From positions 62,701,264 to 62,765,263 of the forward strand of contig JASWHV010000003.1 in the NCBI GenBank assembly GCA_030760725.1: 64,000 nt of DNA, written 5' to 3'. This stretch comes from Neostapfia colusana. Lineage: Eukaryota; Streptophyta; Magnoliopsida; Poales; Poaceae. Within the stretch, counting starts at the first letter, position 1; each line of letters opens with the position of its first letter. The notes under the pieces were generated by a model that ran no database searches, had not been told where the DNA came from, and was given only the letters and a program-made list of their open reading frames with translations. The position numbers and the translations under genes are program-made. This document shows positions 1 to 11,127 of this stretch, piece by piece.

Positions 1-456
1 GAGGTAGTTATGAAAAGTTCATAATATTAGTTACTTTGTAACAGAAAGTTTTCTCAAATTTGAGGTAGAATTAACTGGAATTCTTGGATCAAATCAGTAC
101 CTCAAGCAGGAAGGTCCTGTCCAATTTTCTCCAGAAATTATGTCAACTTTGACATCTCATAACTTTTGAACCAGGATTGATCTGAGGGCAAACAAATACA
201 TTCTGGAAATATATTGAAGTTAACTTTAACTTTGATGTTGAGCTCCAGAACTGGTTTTGCCTTTAGCATGGTCGAAATCAGATTAAAAGGGAAACTGGTC
301 AGGGCTGTCAGCTTGGGCAGCAGACCAGCAATCAAATTTGTTCTAAGTTTGAATTGTGTTTCCAAGTTTTACGAGTTCAATGACATGTTTTATGTTATAA
401 CTCCATGATTTACTGTTGAAATGAATATTTGACCTTTTTCAAATATGTTTCTACAG
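1..456 (+). other. Element A untranslated leader between PBS and ORF0
   Basis: This stretch aligns with 10668-11127 of element B, the leader just before its ORF0. It is AT-rich and holds no credible ORF; the small open frames on both strands are not shared with B. It contains the recurring 'CTCATAACTT...' phrase (about 164-175) that also recurs in the LTRs. It ends in a pyrimidine-rich run and CTACAG directly before the ORF0 ATG at 457, which looks like a 3' splice site. Confidence 0.75.
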
Positions 457-1418
457 ATGACAGAGGATAAACAACTGGAGAATGGGTGGGTGGTATGCCA
501 CTGTTCTCAACGCAGCGGTTATCCGAAATTGTTGAAACTGATGCTTCAATACTTCGGGTACGTGGAGACGCCGCGTTACCTTGCCAAGGAAGAAGGCGAG
601 GAGGGGAACAAGACATGGACTGTCCATGTTGAAGTTCCAGCAGGACTGACGCCACCGGGTTGGGCACCGTTCACCGTCACGGTGAAAGGTAGACAACCGG
701 AAGAGATGTAGCAAGTGGCAGTCCGTGACACCATGTCGCGTTTCTGCCAGCTACACGTGAAAGCGATGGAGGGTACTCCGTACATGCTTGTCCCAGTGGA
801 GGGATGCCTAATCACGTGTGGAGGGAGAGGTACTTTGCGGCGACTGATCCGAGTTGCCCAAGTTACAATCTAGAGCAGGCGAACCTCAGTCTCCATTTAG
901 CGGCAGGAAAGACAGTGATGGACAGCCAAGCTGTCCATACAGCTCGACTTGCCGTGGAGCTCAAGGAGAGCACCAGCCGCCAAGACCATTTCGAGAGTGC
1001 TCACAGCGCACTCCGTAATGTGCTCCTTCCGACAATTAAGCGACTGAATGAACAACACAATCAGTTGCGCCGTCTGAAGAAGGCAAAGAAGAAAAGCCGT
1101 GTCGACAGCACAGCTTTGCAGCAGCAGATACAAGCCTTGACCCAGAAGAATGAGGTCCTTACTCAAGAGCGTGATGACGCTATTGAGGAGGGCCAGGGGT
1201 GGGAAGAAGACTATAACCAGGCCATGGACGAGGTGCATGCTTTGCAAGACCTCGTGCCTCTGGTAGTGGGCCTATCGATGGTAGGTGCAGTACCAGTGGT
1301 TTTGGGTATCCTGACGATGCCGGAACCTGAATCCGAAAATGAGGTCATAGACCTTGAGCCACCACAAGAGATAGCGGAGGAGGAAGACCTGCAGGAGGTC
1401 GAGTTCTACTCCGAGTAG
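457..1418 (+). pseudogene. ORF0 of element A (coiled-coil accessory protein), broken
   Basis: This is the extra ORF that some grass gypsy elements carry between leader and gag (I recall 'orf0' in RIRE3/RIRE8-type rice elements). Its function is unknown. The start is ATG 457, right after CTACAG. Seen: an N-terminal globular part of about 110 residues, then a charged helical stretch (lysine-rich KKAKKKS patch, then Q/E/L-rich heptads, about 1060-1250), then an acidic tail ending EFYSE. Lesions against B: a TGG-to-TAG stop at 709-711 and a one-base deletion near 793-800. The N-terminal pattern is helix, P-x-Y, W-x-V-x-V strands and an A-x-x-x-M-x-x-F helix, which resembles a double-stranded RNA-binding fold. 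That is my inference, not an established family assignment. Confidence 0.8.
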
Positions 1419-1671
1419 TGAGTTTACCGTTGCCAAGTAGGGCAGCGAGGGTGGTGTGTAGAAACTTTTGTAACAATGACATGTCGTGTAGACAGTAGCA
1501 TGTGTTTAGGTAGTGGCGACATGAGCACGACCTCTCGGGGATCCGAGAATAATATATCTTGTGCAAGTATGAATGTTGTGCAAGTATATTCATGAGTCAC
1601 TACAATACCTACTGTTTTCCATGGAATTTTAAGAATGACATGTGCTGATCGTTGCTGTTTTGAATTTCAGA
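1419..1671 (+). other. Spacer between ORF0 and gag of element A, with 3' splice-site-like end
   Basis: Non-coding, and aligned with 12073-12347 in B. It contains TTTAG|GTAGTG (about 1505-1515), usable as a donor, and ends in a T-rich run plus TTTCAG (1665-1670) one base before the gag ATG at 1672. B has the same arrangement. The sequence therefore looks like an intron separating ORF0 from gag, but no transcript evidence is available here. Confidence 0.5.
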
Positions 1672-4600
1672 ATGACTCGTACACATGCCAACCCTGAGGT
1701 TGGTGGTTCAAGTCAGGGGGGAGAGGCCTCCCAACAGCCTCCCGATACTTCCTAGGGACAGCAACAGCAACAACCGCCACCACCACCGCCAACGGTCACG
1801 TTGGCTGACATTGTTCTGGCCATGGAGGGCTCGCATCAGCAGCACACGGAGCTGCTGCAAACTCTAATCGCCAATACGTCTCGACCAGAGAGGCGTCAAG
1901 ATCGAGAGGAATGCCAACAGAGTTCCTAATCGGATTTTCTTGCTACCCATCCCCCGGTATTCTCAAGGGCGGATGAACCCCTCGATGCGGGCAACTGGCT
2001 CCGCACGATGGAGATGAAATTCGGCTGCTCCAAGCTTGTGAGCAGAGGAAGACTCAATTCGCGGCCCAGCAACTTCAGGGGTCCGCGAGTGCTTGGTGGG
2101 CAAACTTTTGTGCCTCTCACAACCCACCGAGTGAGTGCTAATCTGGGCGGAGTTCCGGACGGCTTTCAGGGCCTATCACATACCGCCAGGTCTGATGAAA
2201 AGGAAGACGCAGGAGTTCCTTCACCTGCAGCAAGGCAACACGAACACACTGGAGTACTCCAGGGCGTTCAATGATCTCACGCTGTACGCTTCCTATCACG
2301 CATATACGGATGAGAAGCGGCGAGACCACTTTTACCAGGGGCTGAATCCACTCCTGAAAGACAAACTGGCAATGTTCAATCGCGGCAGCCTCAACGACAT
2401 AATTGATGCTGTGATTGTACAAGAGGACTCCGGCAAGAAGTTAGCAGCGGCGGAGAAGAAGCGAAGCGCACCGCAGATCAGCGGAGAGGGAGGTGGTCCT
2501 CCCTAGAAATACCGGATGGCGTATCACTCACCATCGGGTCAACGCTGGCAGCCACTGCAGCGACCGATGCAATTTCGCAATCGGCCGTATTCACCACCGG
2601 CGTTCCGACCGGCCTTACCAGCACCACCTCCGCAGAAACAACAGCATCAGTGGACGATGCCGCGTGCGTTTGCACCTCAGCAGCGCATGCCGGGCTTTCG
2701 TCCTCCAAGTACGGGCCAGCCATCGACCACATGCTTCAAATGCGGTCGTCAAGGACATTTCGCCAACAACTGCCTCGAGAGGCAAGGCGGTGGAGTGGCA
2801 CCACAGTTTCCAAGGAGGAATAGCCCGGGAATCCCATTAATGCGCGGTGGACAAACCCTAAGCCCAGCACCGTCCACCAACTCGCCATAGAGGACGTGCC
2901 GGAGGGAGAACAAATCCTTGCGGGTATGTTCCAACTCCACAAGCATCCCGCCATTGTTTTATTTGATTCAGGCGCCACGCATAATTTCATTAGCCAAGAT
3001 TTTATTGCTAAATACAGCTTGCAAATACTACCCACCAAAAGTGCTTACTTGATTTGTTCACCGGGTGGGAAAATTTCAGCAAGCATGATGGTTTCAAAAG
3101 CGCCGTTATGCTTAGGAGGTAGAGTATACCCTACGTCTCTCATAGATTTAGAGGGACAAAAGGTCGATGCCATCTTAGGGATGTCGTGGTTAACCCGCCA
3201 CGGCGCTGTTCTAGACACCGTCCTACGAGTCGTGCATCTACACCCAGAAATGCACGAGTCTCATTCATTATTTCTGGACAGTCCAGAAATAAAGCTTCCA
3301 AGTGTATACCAATCCACCACCATCAGATTGGAAGACATTCCAGTAGTCTGTGAATTTCCAGACGCGTTCCCGGATGATTTACCGGGGATGCTGCCCGACC
3401 GAGAGGTGGAGTTCAAGATTGAACTTGCTCCGGGAACTATGCCAATATCCAGAAGGTCGTACAAGATGGCGCCAAAGGAATTGGCGGAGTTGAAAACGCA
3501 GTTGATGGTCCTGCTGGAGAAGGGGTTTATTAGGCCGAGCTCCTCGCCATGGGGCTGTTCGGCATTATTTGTGAAGAATAAAGATGAGACGTTGCGGCTT
3601 TGTGTGGACTATCGTCCACTAAACGCCATGACTATCAAGAACGAGTACCCGTTGCCACGGATCAACATGTTGTTTGATCAGTTGTTCGAAGCAAAGATCT
3701 TTTCCAAGATGGACTTAAGATCAGGGTACCACCAGATTAAAATACAGGTGGAGGACATTCCGAAGATGGCTTTCTCGATGAGGTACGGGCATGTACTTCG
3801 GCCTCACCAACGCTCCAGCTCATTTCATGTACTTGATGAACTCGGTATTCATGCCGGAGCTAGACAAGTTTATCGTGGTCTTCATCGATGACATATTGGT
3901 ATATTCCAAGTCGGAGGAAGAACACGCGAAGCACCTGCATATAGTCTTGCAAAGGCTGCGGGATCATAATCTATACGCGAAATTCAGCAAATGCAAATTC
4001 TAGATATTACAAGTACCTTTTCTAGGGCATATTATCTCAGATGAGGGCATCACTGTAGACCCGAGTAAGATCACACAAGTGCTGAATTGGAAGTCCCCGA
4101 GGTCTGTCCACGAGGTACGGAGTTTCCTCGGACTCGAGGGATATTATCGGAGGTTCATTCCAAACTTCTCAAAGATTGCCAAGCCTATGATCGAGCTGCT
4201 GAAAAAGGATACTAAATATGTTTGGAGTCCAGCATGTGAAGCAGGGTTCAAGGCATTAGTGAAGCACCTAACATCAGCACCGGTTTTGGCGCAGCCAGAC
4301 ACAACAAAACCTTTCGATGTGTACTGCGATGCATTCGGCATTGGGCTTGGATGTGTGCTGATGCAAGACCGAAGGGTGGTCGTGTATGGATCACGACAGC
4401 TCAGGAATCATGAGTAAAACTATCCAACTCATGACTTAGAGCTTGCTGCCGTGGTACTTGCACTTAAAATGTGGAGGCACTACCTACTCGGTAACCTCGT
4501 TCATCTATATACCGACCACAAGAGCCTCAAGTACACATTCACTCAGAGGGAGTTGAACATGAGGCAGTGAATATGGTTGGAGTTGATAAAGGATTACGAA

Positions 4601-5581
4601 ATAGAGATCCATTATCACCCTGACAAGGCAAACATGGTGGTGGATGCGCTAAGTCACAAGTCACACATTCATAATCTGACCATCACTCCGCTGGAAGAGA
4701 GCGAGCCACCATTACATGTGATTCCACATGGAGCTCTCTACAACTTAGCTCTTATCCTCACCATCCGTGAAGAGATAGCGGCAGCTCAGAAACATGACAA
4801 AGGCATGTTGCATTTGCGGAGACGTGTAGACAGTGGGGAGTTGAACTGTTTCCGGAAGGACGGAGACGGCGTCCTATGGTTCAAGGACAGGATCGTTGTA
4901 CCCCGTAACCTGGAATTGAGGAAGCAAATCTTTGATGAGGCTCACTTATCAAAGTTTTCTATTCATCCCGGCATCAACAAGATGTATCAAGAACTCAGAA
5001 GCATGCTTTGGTGGACACGGATGAAGCGGGAGATCGCGAAATACGTGTCCGAGTGTGATACATGCCGAAGGGTGAAGGCTGACCACATGAGAAAACCGGG
5101 ACTGCTACAACCGCTTAGCACTCCTGCCTGGAAGTGGGAGGATGTGAGCACGAACTTCATCATCGGTATACCCACCACATTTCAGAAGCATGATTCAGTG
5201 TGGGTGATCGTCGACTGGCTCACAAAAGTTGCCCATTTTATCCCGGTTAACACCAACTATCACGCCAAGAAGTATGCTGAGTTGTACATCTCACGGATCC
5301 TGTGCTTAAAGGGCGTACCCCGTACTATCATCTCGGATCGGGACACTTTATTTGTGTCTCGTTTTTGGGAGCAGTTACATGCTGCATTGGGGACGAAGCT
5401 GATCCGTAGTTTGGCGTACCACCTGCAGACGGATGGGCAATCTGAGCGGGTAAATCAAATTTTAGAAGGCATGTTACGAGCTTGTGTTATCAACCACGTT
5501 AAGAATTAGGATGATCACTTACCGTTAGCCGAGTTCTCGTACAATAATGGTTACCAAGACAGCATCAAGATGGCGCCCTAC
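1672..5581 (+). pseudogene. gag-pol of element A, part 1 (gag, protease, RT, RNase H, integrase core)
   Basis: The capsid/nucleocapsid and polymerase polyprotein of a chromovirus, as one ancestral frame. Seen in order: a Q/P-rich N terminus, a retrotransposon gag domain (about 1930-2480), a CCHC knuckle C-x2-C-x4-H-x4-C (about 2730-2775), protease FDSGATH (about 2960), RT with LRSGYHQIKI (about 3715-3745) and FIDDILVYS (about 3880-3910), RNase H YCDA and YTDHKS, integrase zinc region HLSKFSIHPG with C-x2-C (about 4945-5070), and an integrase core to MAPY. Lesions: TAG 1753, TAA 1927, frameshifts near 2023 and 2115, TAG 2504, a frameshift near 2830, a 17-base deletion near 3786, TAG 4001, TAA 4415, TGA 4568 and TAG 5507. 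Element B then interrupts the integrase C-terminal region. Confidence 0.93.
5577..5581. repeat. Target-site duplication CCTAC, left copy (element B)
   Basis: CCTAC here and at 20377-20381 flank the TG...CA-bounded element B exactly. Five bases is the usual Ty3/gypsy duplication length. Removing B plus one copy rejoins A's integrase frame. Confidence 0.97.
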
Positions 5582-8128
5582 TGTAAAGACCTCAGTTTTT
5601 GACACATTCAAAGTGTTCATCATCACACACACACACCTCATTTAAAGAAAGTTGATGAACACATTTGAAGAGCAAGTAACCATTATCAACATGATCATTA
5701 GAGAACAAACTCACACAATGCAAAAGTGGCATTTCCCACATGCATCATCTAGGGGCTGGACATATGAAAAACTCCTACCTTTGCTAGTAATGTCCATGCC
5801 AAGTTTCACCCAAATTCAAAACCTTTTTGAGGTACTTTTGGGTATAGCTAGAAAGAGGGTGGTTTGGACTCAAATTAAAATTCAAACTGTTTTTATCCCC
5901 TGAATTCAAAAGTGGGAGGCATATTCTTATTCAGCACATTTTTGTGAGCTCTCACACCAATTTTCACTCCATTAGGAGTTGATCTGGACATGAGCTAAGT
6001 TTAGCAAATTCAAACTTTATTTGAATTACAAACTGAATATGTTCTGAAAATTTGGTCAAACCAAACCCAATTTGAATTCTAACCAATTCAAATGGCTCAG
6101 GGGTAGATAAATCAAATCACCATGGGCATTGTGGGGATTACTGTTTACAACAGTAATATGGAGTTAAGTTCAGAGGTTAAAATGGGAGTGGGACCCACGT
6201 CAGCCACTGAAGTGATTCAACCGACTGAAGACTTTCTCACTCGGGTCTTTGGGCTTCAGCTGCGATCGCCACCGAGAGGAGGCTGCCGCGCCACCAGCTG
6301 CTTGGCCACGCGTGGGAGCAGGTCGGTTCCGAGCCCTTCTTAAGGCGCTCCACGCCTCGGCCGAAGCCCTTGCCATTTTCCCCCTCGCAAGAACACAGAA
6401 CCGGGATTTCTCCCTCCGCCACTCGGGATCGATCGGAGAGCCACGATCACAGCCTCCCTGATCCCTCCAGAGCTACGACAAGGTACTAGGAACCTTCCTT
6501 CTTCTTCCCCGTCGCTAGAAATCAGCTGAACTCGGGTGATCTCGGATGTACCGAGAGTTCCGTTCAGTGACCTAAACCCACCGCACTTCAGGCCCCCGTG
6601 GACAGCCCAACTGGGAGGTTGTCACGCCCAAGCTAAGGCGTCCCTGGACGCGTTGGTAACCGGTGCTGCTCACTCCCGAGCCACAGCCCGAGGGCTTGAT
6701 CGCCGGCGGTGAATTTCCAGTTTTCCCCTTTCTCGGTACAGACCGACCTTCGGGTGCGGTTCTGTCAAATTCACGCTCTAGGAAGGTGTAGAGGGTCTCA
6801 ATCCGTTCCTACACAGACTAGACTTGGTAGCGCACAAGTTGCCTTCACAACCTTTGGCCTGATAACGCCTGTACCCGGCGTATTTCGAAGTTTGCCGTCG
6901 GTGGAGCATGCGGGAAGCATCGGGCGCACGATGAGAGACTACTTCGGACCTTTCCCAAGCTGCTTTGAGCCCATGCCGAGCTTCCTGAGGGACCACTGGT
7001 GCTTTCTGGCATTTTGCTCGGTCGGTTGGAGTGCTAGGAAGGTCGGACGACACGGCCGAAGTCTTTCCGAAGCCGCCGCTCGTCGCCGACCAAGTGCCGG
7101 CCGTTGTCATGACGAACTGAGCCCAGAATCGTGTTCCCCGAGTGGACTTAGGCAGGGGCGGCCAGAATCATGAAGTTTGTAGCACCACCGAGGCTGCCGG
7201 CGAGCTCTCCGGCGAGGCGTCGCGGCGGCCGAACGCGGGAGTCGGGAGGTAGACGAAGGGGGTGGACTCCGGCTGTCAGCGGGTCGGATTTTAAATCGGG
7301 ATCAGTCTGTGGCTCGGATCTGGAGTTCTGGCGCACAAAAACTTCATGGACCCCGGTGTGCCGTCGCTCCAGCGCCCGACACGTGTACCGTGGGCCCACC
7401 AGCAGATTTAAACTTTTCCCCGATTTTCAGATTTCATTCAAACTTCAAATCCTCATAACTTGGGCTAGGAAACTCCAAATTGGATGAACCAAATTTTGTT
7501 GGATTCAGATCTCTGAGTACTTTCCAGAAAATCAAGTTTCACTTCATGAAAATCCTTATTCCTCCAGAATTAATTCCTCAAAAATTTAAACTGTTTGGAA
7601 TTTTAACTGGAGAATCCCTTGGTGGAAAATTCTGAAATTTTGCTGGGATATTCACCAAAATATCCCTGAACTACCATAAAAATTTCGGATCCATTTGAGC
7701 TCATTTGATTCACCTAATGTTTGATTAATAAAACTGTTCCAGAGAAAATAGAAAATGTTCAGAAACATTTTCAGAATTTTCTCTGAAATTGTTTAGCTCA
7801 TATCTTTAGCTAGGAACCTTCAAATTAAGTGAGACCAACTACATTAGAACCCTCTAAAAATCTAGTTTTCATAAAGTCATGGCTTGCTCCATGAAAATCC
7901 CTAGAACACCCTAAAGCCTCCAATTAAGTTCAAGTACATAATTAATTGTGGAGGGCTCACATTAGCTTTGCTGCAACTAAAACTTGACAAAGTCTCTGCT
8001 TAGGTTGTTACCAAGCCACAGTAAAAATTTTAGGGTCAGTGAGTCTGTCTAGTGAGACTTATAAGGTTCACAAGTTTAATTCAAATCAAATGCATTTAAA
8101 TTAACACATGTACTTGTATCTCATGTAG

Positions 8129-8209
8129 TCGCTAAGGTCGAGGAGGAACCTGAAGTCTTAGACTTCATTACTCCAGAAGAGCAGCTAGCCTACGATCAAG
8201 AGCAGCAAG
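8129..8209 (+). other. Candidate LTR mini-exon a (element B 5' LTR)
   Basis: 81 nt after the acceptor TCATGTAG. Only one frame is open: two bases, then 26 acidic codons (A-K-V-E-E-E-P-E-V-L-D-F...), then one base. The donor here is AAG|GAAAGC, a mutated form of the AG|GCAAGC seen in the 3' LTR and in the related LTRs. The phase joins in frame to the last exon at 9304. The upstream exon was not identified. Confidence 0.55.
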
Positions 8210-8401
8210 GAAAGCTCCGGTTTGCATTCTCCTTTTTATAAAGTTTTATTGTTTTGAGCACTTACTTGAGTATCATTATCTCTTGCCCTAGAGTCTTTTT
8301 GAAAACCCAAATGCATAGCCAAGAAAGCCATGTGTTGGGATTAGGATTGAAAACCCCGTTAGCTACTGCAATGCTAAGATAGTGTAGGATTCGGTACAAG
8401 T

Positions 8402-8421
8402 CGAGTAGTTGGAACTACTCG
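8402..8421 (+). other. Conserved hairpin in the LTR intron-like block
   Basis: Perfect 7-bp stem CGAGTAG / CTACTCG with loop TTGGAA. It occurs at the equivalent place in the B 3', A, C 5', F and G LTRs. It lies between exon a and the last exon, in a block that stays alignable across otherwise diverged LTRs. Its function is unknown. Confidence 0.6.
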
Positions 8422-9262
8422 CGAGCATAGGCTAGAGGCACTCGACTCGGGTAGAGATAGCACATGATACACGTGGCAAGAAAAATGAGACCGAGCAGAG
8501 AGTAAGGGCAGCAGGACTTTGGGGCCTGGGTGCTATAGCTCCTCTTGTGTCGATTGAGGACCGAGCCGTGTGCGGGCCTGTTGAACAAGCTAGAACAGTA
8601 CCGAAGACCTACCGGCTATATGGGAACCGGGAAACCGATGTAACTCGGGTAGCTGGGTATTGAGGCATTGCCCGTCGTTCAGAGGGTAGGTTGAGAGCTT
8701 GAGGTGTAAATTGGCTGGCGGCACTGAGATGCGCGTGCAGAGACCTCTTGCTCGGGACGATGGGACCGATTCAATATTTGGCTAACGGGTGAAAGGTGTT
8801 TGCGTACGGTGTCCGTGATGGTTGCTGTAGGCATCATCGAGTACGGGCGTACGTGACGGGTTATTCGGGTAACCCTGCAGGTGTAAATCGATTATAATCA
8901 CCGTCCCTCGCGATCAGTGAGTACCACTTGTTCACTGTACCGTGACGTAGAAAGAACAGGCTAGTTACATGTTAAAATGTTGCTGATTGAAAGATGGACT
9001 TTGGTTGTTAATAATTTGTTGTAGTTTAGAGCTAACTAAAGTTCTTTTCAACTTTGGGCAAAGTACATGAGAGAAATGCGTTTCGTGTTTGATTGCGGCT
9101 CTCTCATGTGCCTTAGCGTAAGGTTCTCCACAACCTGCTGCTAAAACTTGAAAGTAAGGTTCCATTAATTAGGCGAGTCCTTTGCAAATGATTTTTTTAC
9201 CTCATGTACCTATCACCCCTCATGTAGAAGTTTCATGTTTAGGAGAGACGGGTCAATCTTGC

Positions 9263-9278
9263 TGAGCCTTCGTGCTCA
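9263..9278 (+). other. Hairpin upstream of the last-exon acceptor (B 5' LTR)
   Basis: TGAGC-CTTCGT-GCTCA, directly after CTTGC and about 25 bases before the TTTTGCAG acceptor. The C LTR has TGAGC-CATCGT/CATCAT-GCTCA, and D and I have an 8-bp version TGAGTACC...GGTACTCA. Pairing is kept while the bases change. Confidence 0.55.
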
Positions 9279-9303
9279 CTGCTTGTGTTTGAAGCTTTTG
9301 CAG

Positions 9304-9392
9304 GGTTCTATGAGGAAGGGACTCCCGAGGAGAAGACAGAACCCCAGGAGGGGAACCCCGTCGAGTGGGAGTCGTGCACGCCGCCGTGTTAG
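9304..9392 (+). other. Candidate LTR last exon (element B 5' LTR)
   Basis: Follows the acceptor TTTTGCAG (ends 9303). Two bases complete the codon begun in exon a. Then 28 acidic codons run to TAG 9390-9392, ending E-W-E-S-C-T-P-P-C. The A LTR has the same length and ending. An AATAAA follows 121 bases later. Confidence 0.55.
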
Positions 9393-9513
9393 TGTGCGTG
9401 TGTGCTAGCAAGGACACGTTCACGGGCTGAACGTGAACTTGATGCGTAGTCTACGCCCGTGAGTGTAGACTGAACATATTTTGTTGTAAAAATGTTCATA
9501 AACCCGTTTATGT

Positions 9514-9519
9514 AATAAA
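9514..9519 (+). terminator. AATAAA polyadenylation signal in the B 5' LTR
   Basis: AATAAA lies 108 bases before the LTR end, and the same signal is at 20269 in the 3' LTR and 24829 in A. In the 3' LTR this position would define the end of R. In the 5' LTR it could end a short LTR-only transcript. Confidence 0.6.
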
Positions 9520-9625
9520 ACTTTGCTTCCGCTTTGTACCTTTGATGTGTGTTATCCGGTGCTGTGCAATGCAGCACCCCTCAGCGTGATCCTGGCTCGA
9601 CAAGACCGTGGGGTCGTGTCAGCGT

Positions 9626-9637
9626 TGGTATCAGAGC
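9626..9637 (+). other. Primer-binding site, initiator Met tRNA (element B)
   Basis: TGGTATCAGAGC, four bases after the LTR end. It is the complement of the 3' end of plant initiator tRNA-Met, which primes minus-strand synthesis in most Ty3/gypsy elements. Confidence 0.95.
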
Positions 9638-9640
9638 TCG

Positions 9641-11127
9641 CTTGAGGTTTAACGCACTATGAAGGTCCTCATTTTCAAAAATCCAGTGAGGAATGAGTTA
9701 GTAGCCCATATAAGGATGTTATTAGTGTATAGAAAGTGGCATACTAACCTATTTGCTTATGTCGGAAAATCGTGCATCCCGGGACACTTTATGTCTTGGG
9801 GGGTGCACATAAGCGCTGTCCACCAGTGCGCACAAGCTGAAGGGTGGAGCTCCACGGGTGGCAGGTAACCCGACCCGCTTTAATATCCTCTATGACTCTT
9901 CATGTCGTTTGGGCTATTCGAGCAATGTCTGTCCCTGGCCTGCGTGGTGCAATTTGGGAGACCCCGTCACGTGGTCAGTAACGTGAACACGCAGCTCAAG
10001 GCATGTTTGGATTGAGAACATCCAGGCGAGTGATGATGGCCGGGTGTACGAACTGTATGGATACCGGGCTCGGTCTGCAGCCGAGTCTGACGATTGTATG
10101 AGTTATTTGCAGGTAGTCTAACCACGAAACAGTAGACGTGTAGCATCCGTGTGCGAGAGACGCTTAGTGCCACTGAACTAACGAAGCCGGCTAAGTTTGG
10201 TATAGATTTTTTTTCCTAGTGAGGACGTAGTACCGGCATGCTCTGGTGACGCATCGACGTCACACTCCATTAAATGAACAACATCATTGTAAAACTTGAA
10301 AGTTTTAATCCGGAGTACTAAAACTTTGATGTAACTCCTTCCCTTAATCAGGATATTCAAAGTTAACAAGTTTTCAACTTATAGGCTGCTAAGGACAGAG
10401 TCCCCTGTTTTCAGCTGAATTAAGGCTGAAGTTAATCAGAGGTTAGAGGTTGAGTTCTTTAGAGGATGGGGTCATATGATACATTTCTGGAAAGATTTGG
10501 AATAGCTTTACAACTTTTCTGTTGAGGTCCAGAGGTGTTTCATCCCTTAACAAATCGAAAAATGCAGTAGAGTGGAAACTGTCCAGAAAACAGGGCAGAT
10601 CAAACACTCTCTGTAAACTCTCTGTAAATTGAGCATAACTTCCTGCATAAAAATCCAAAAATAGAACATGAAGTAGTTATGGAAATATCATGAGATGGGT
10701 TACAACTTTTTAACAGAAAGTTTTGTCAGATGGGGAGCAGAATTAACTGGAATTCTTGGATCAAATCAGTACCTAAAGCAGGGAGGTACTGTCCAGTTTT
10801 CTCCAGAAATTCTGTTAACTTTGACATCTCATAACTTTTGAACCAGGACAGATCTTAGGCCAAGAAAATACTTTCTGGAAATCTATTGAAGTTATCTTTA
10901 ACTTTGATGTTGAGCTCCGGAATTGGTTTTGTTTTTAGCATGGCCTAAATAAGGTTGAAATGGAAACTGGTCAGGGCTGTCATGTTGGACAGCAGATCAG
11001 CAGTCAAATTTGTTTAAATTTGAACTATATTTCCAAGTTTTATGGGTTCAATGACATGTTTTATGTTATAACTCAATGGTTTACTGTGCAAATAAATATT
11101 TGACATTTCTCAAATATATTTTTACAG
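9641..11127 (+). other. Untranslated leader of element B
   Basis: About 1.5 kb between PBS and ORF0 with no credible coding sequence. The last 460 bases align with 1-456 of A and are AT-rich. Homologous leader sequence is also present in C on the minus strand (around 46000: TGAGGAACGTAGTACCG-like). Packaging and translation signals would be expected here, but none can be pinpointed by eye. It ends in TTTTTACAG immediately before the ORF0 ATG. Confidence 0.75.

Larger units (their letters stand above)
5582..9621 (+). repeat. 5' LTR of element B (4,040 bp)
   Basis: Starts TGTAAAG and ends GTGTCA. A GC-rich tract (about 6230-7400) is flanked by AT-rich sequence. That tract probably holds promoter and 5' exon sequence, with a good donor AAG|GTACTA at 6480-6486. 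The 3' third contains exon a (8129-8209), a conserved block with a hairpin (8402-8421), a second hairpin (9263-9278), the last exon (9304-9392) and an AATAAA at 9514. Two copies of a degenerate module of about 350 bp begin near 7445 and 7797. Relative to the 3' LTR it keeps about 637 bp (7078-7714) that the other copy has lost. Long ORFs in the GC-rich part look like composition artefacts. Confidence 0.96.

Noticed and set aside
5626..5638. CA microsatellite at the start of the B LTR
   Set aside because: A short (ACAC)n run also present in the 3' LTR. It is ordinary LTR sequence with one-unit length variation.
6709..7173. A 154-codon frame in the GC-rich part of the B 5' LTR
   Set aside because: In the 3' LTR (18162-18488) the matching frame is cut by the deletion and starts differently, and the A and C LTRs show no counterpart.
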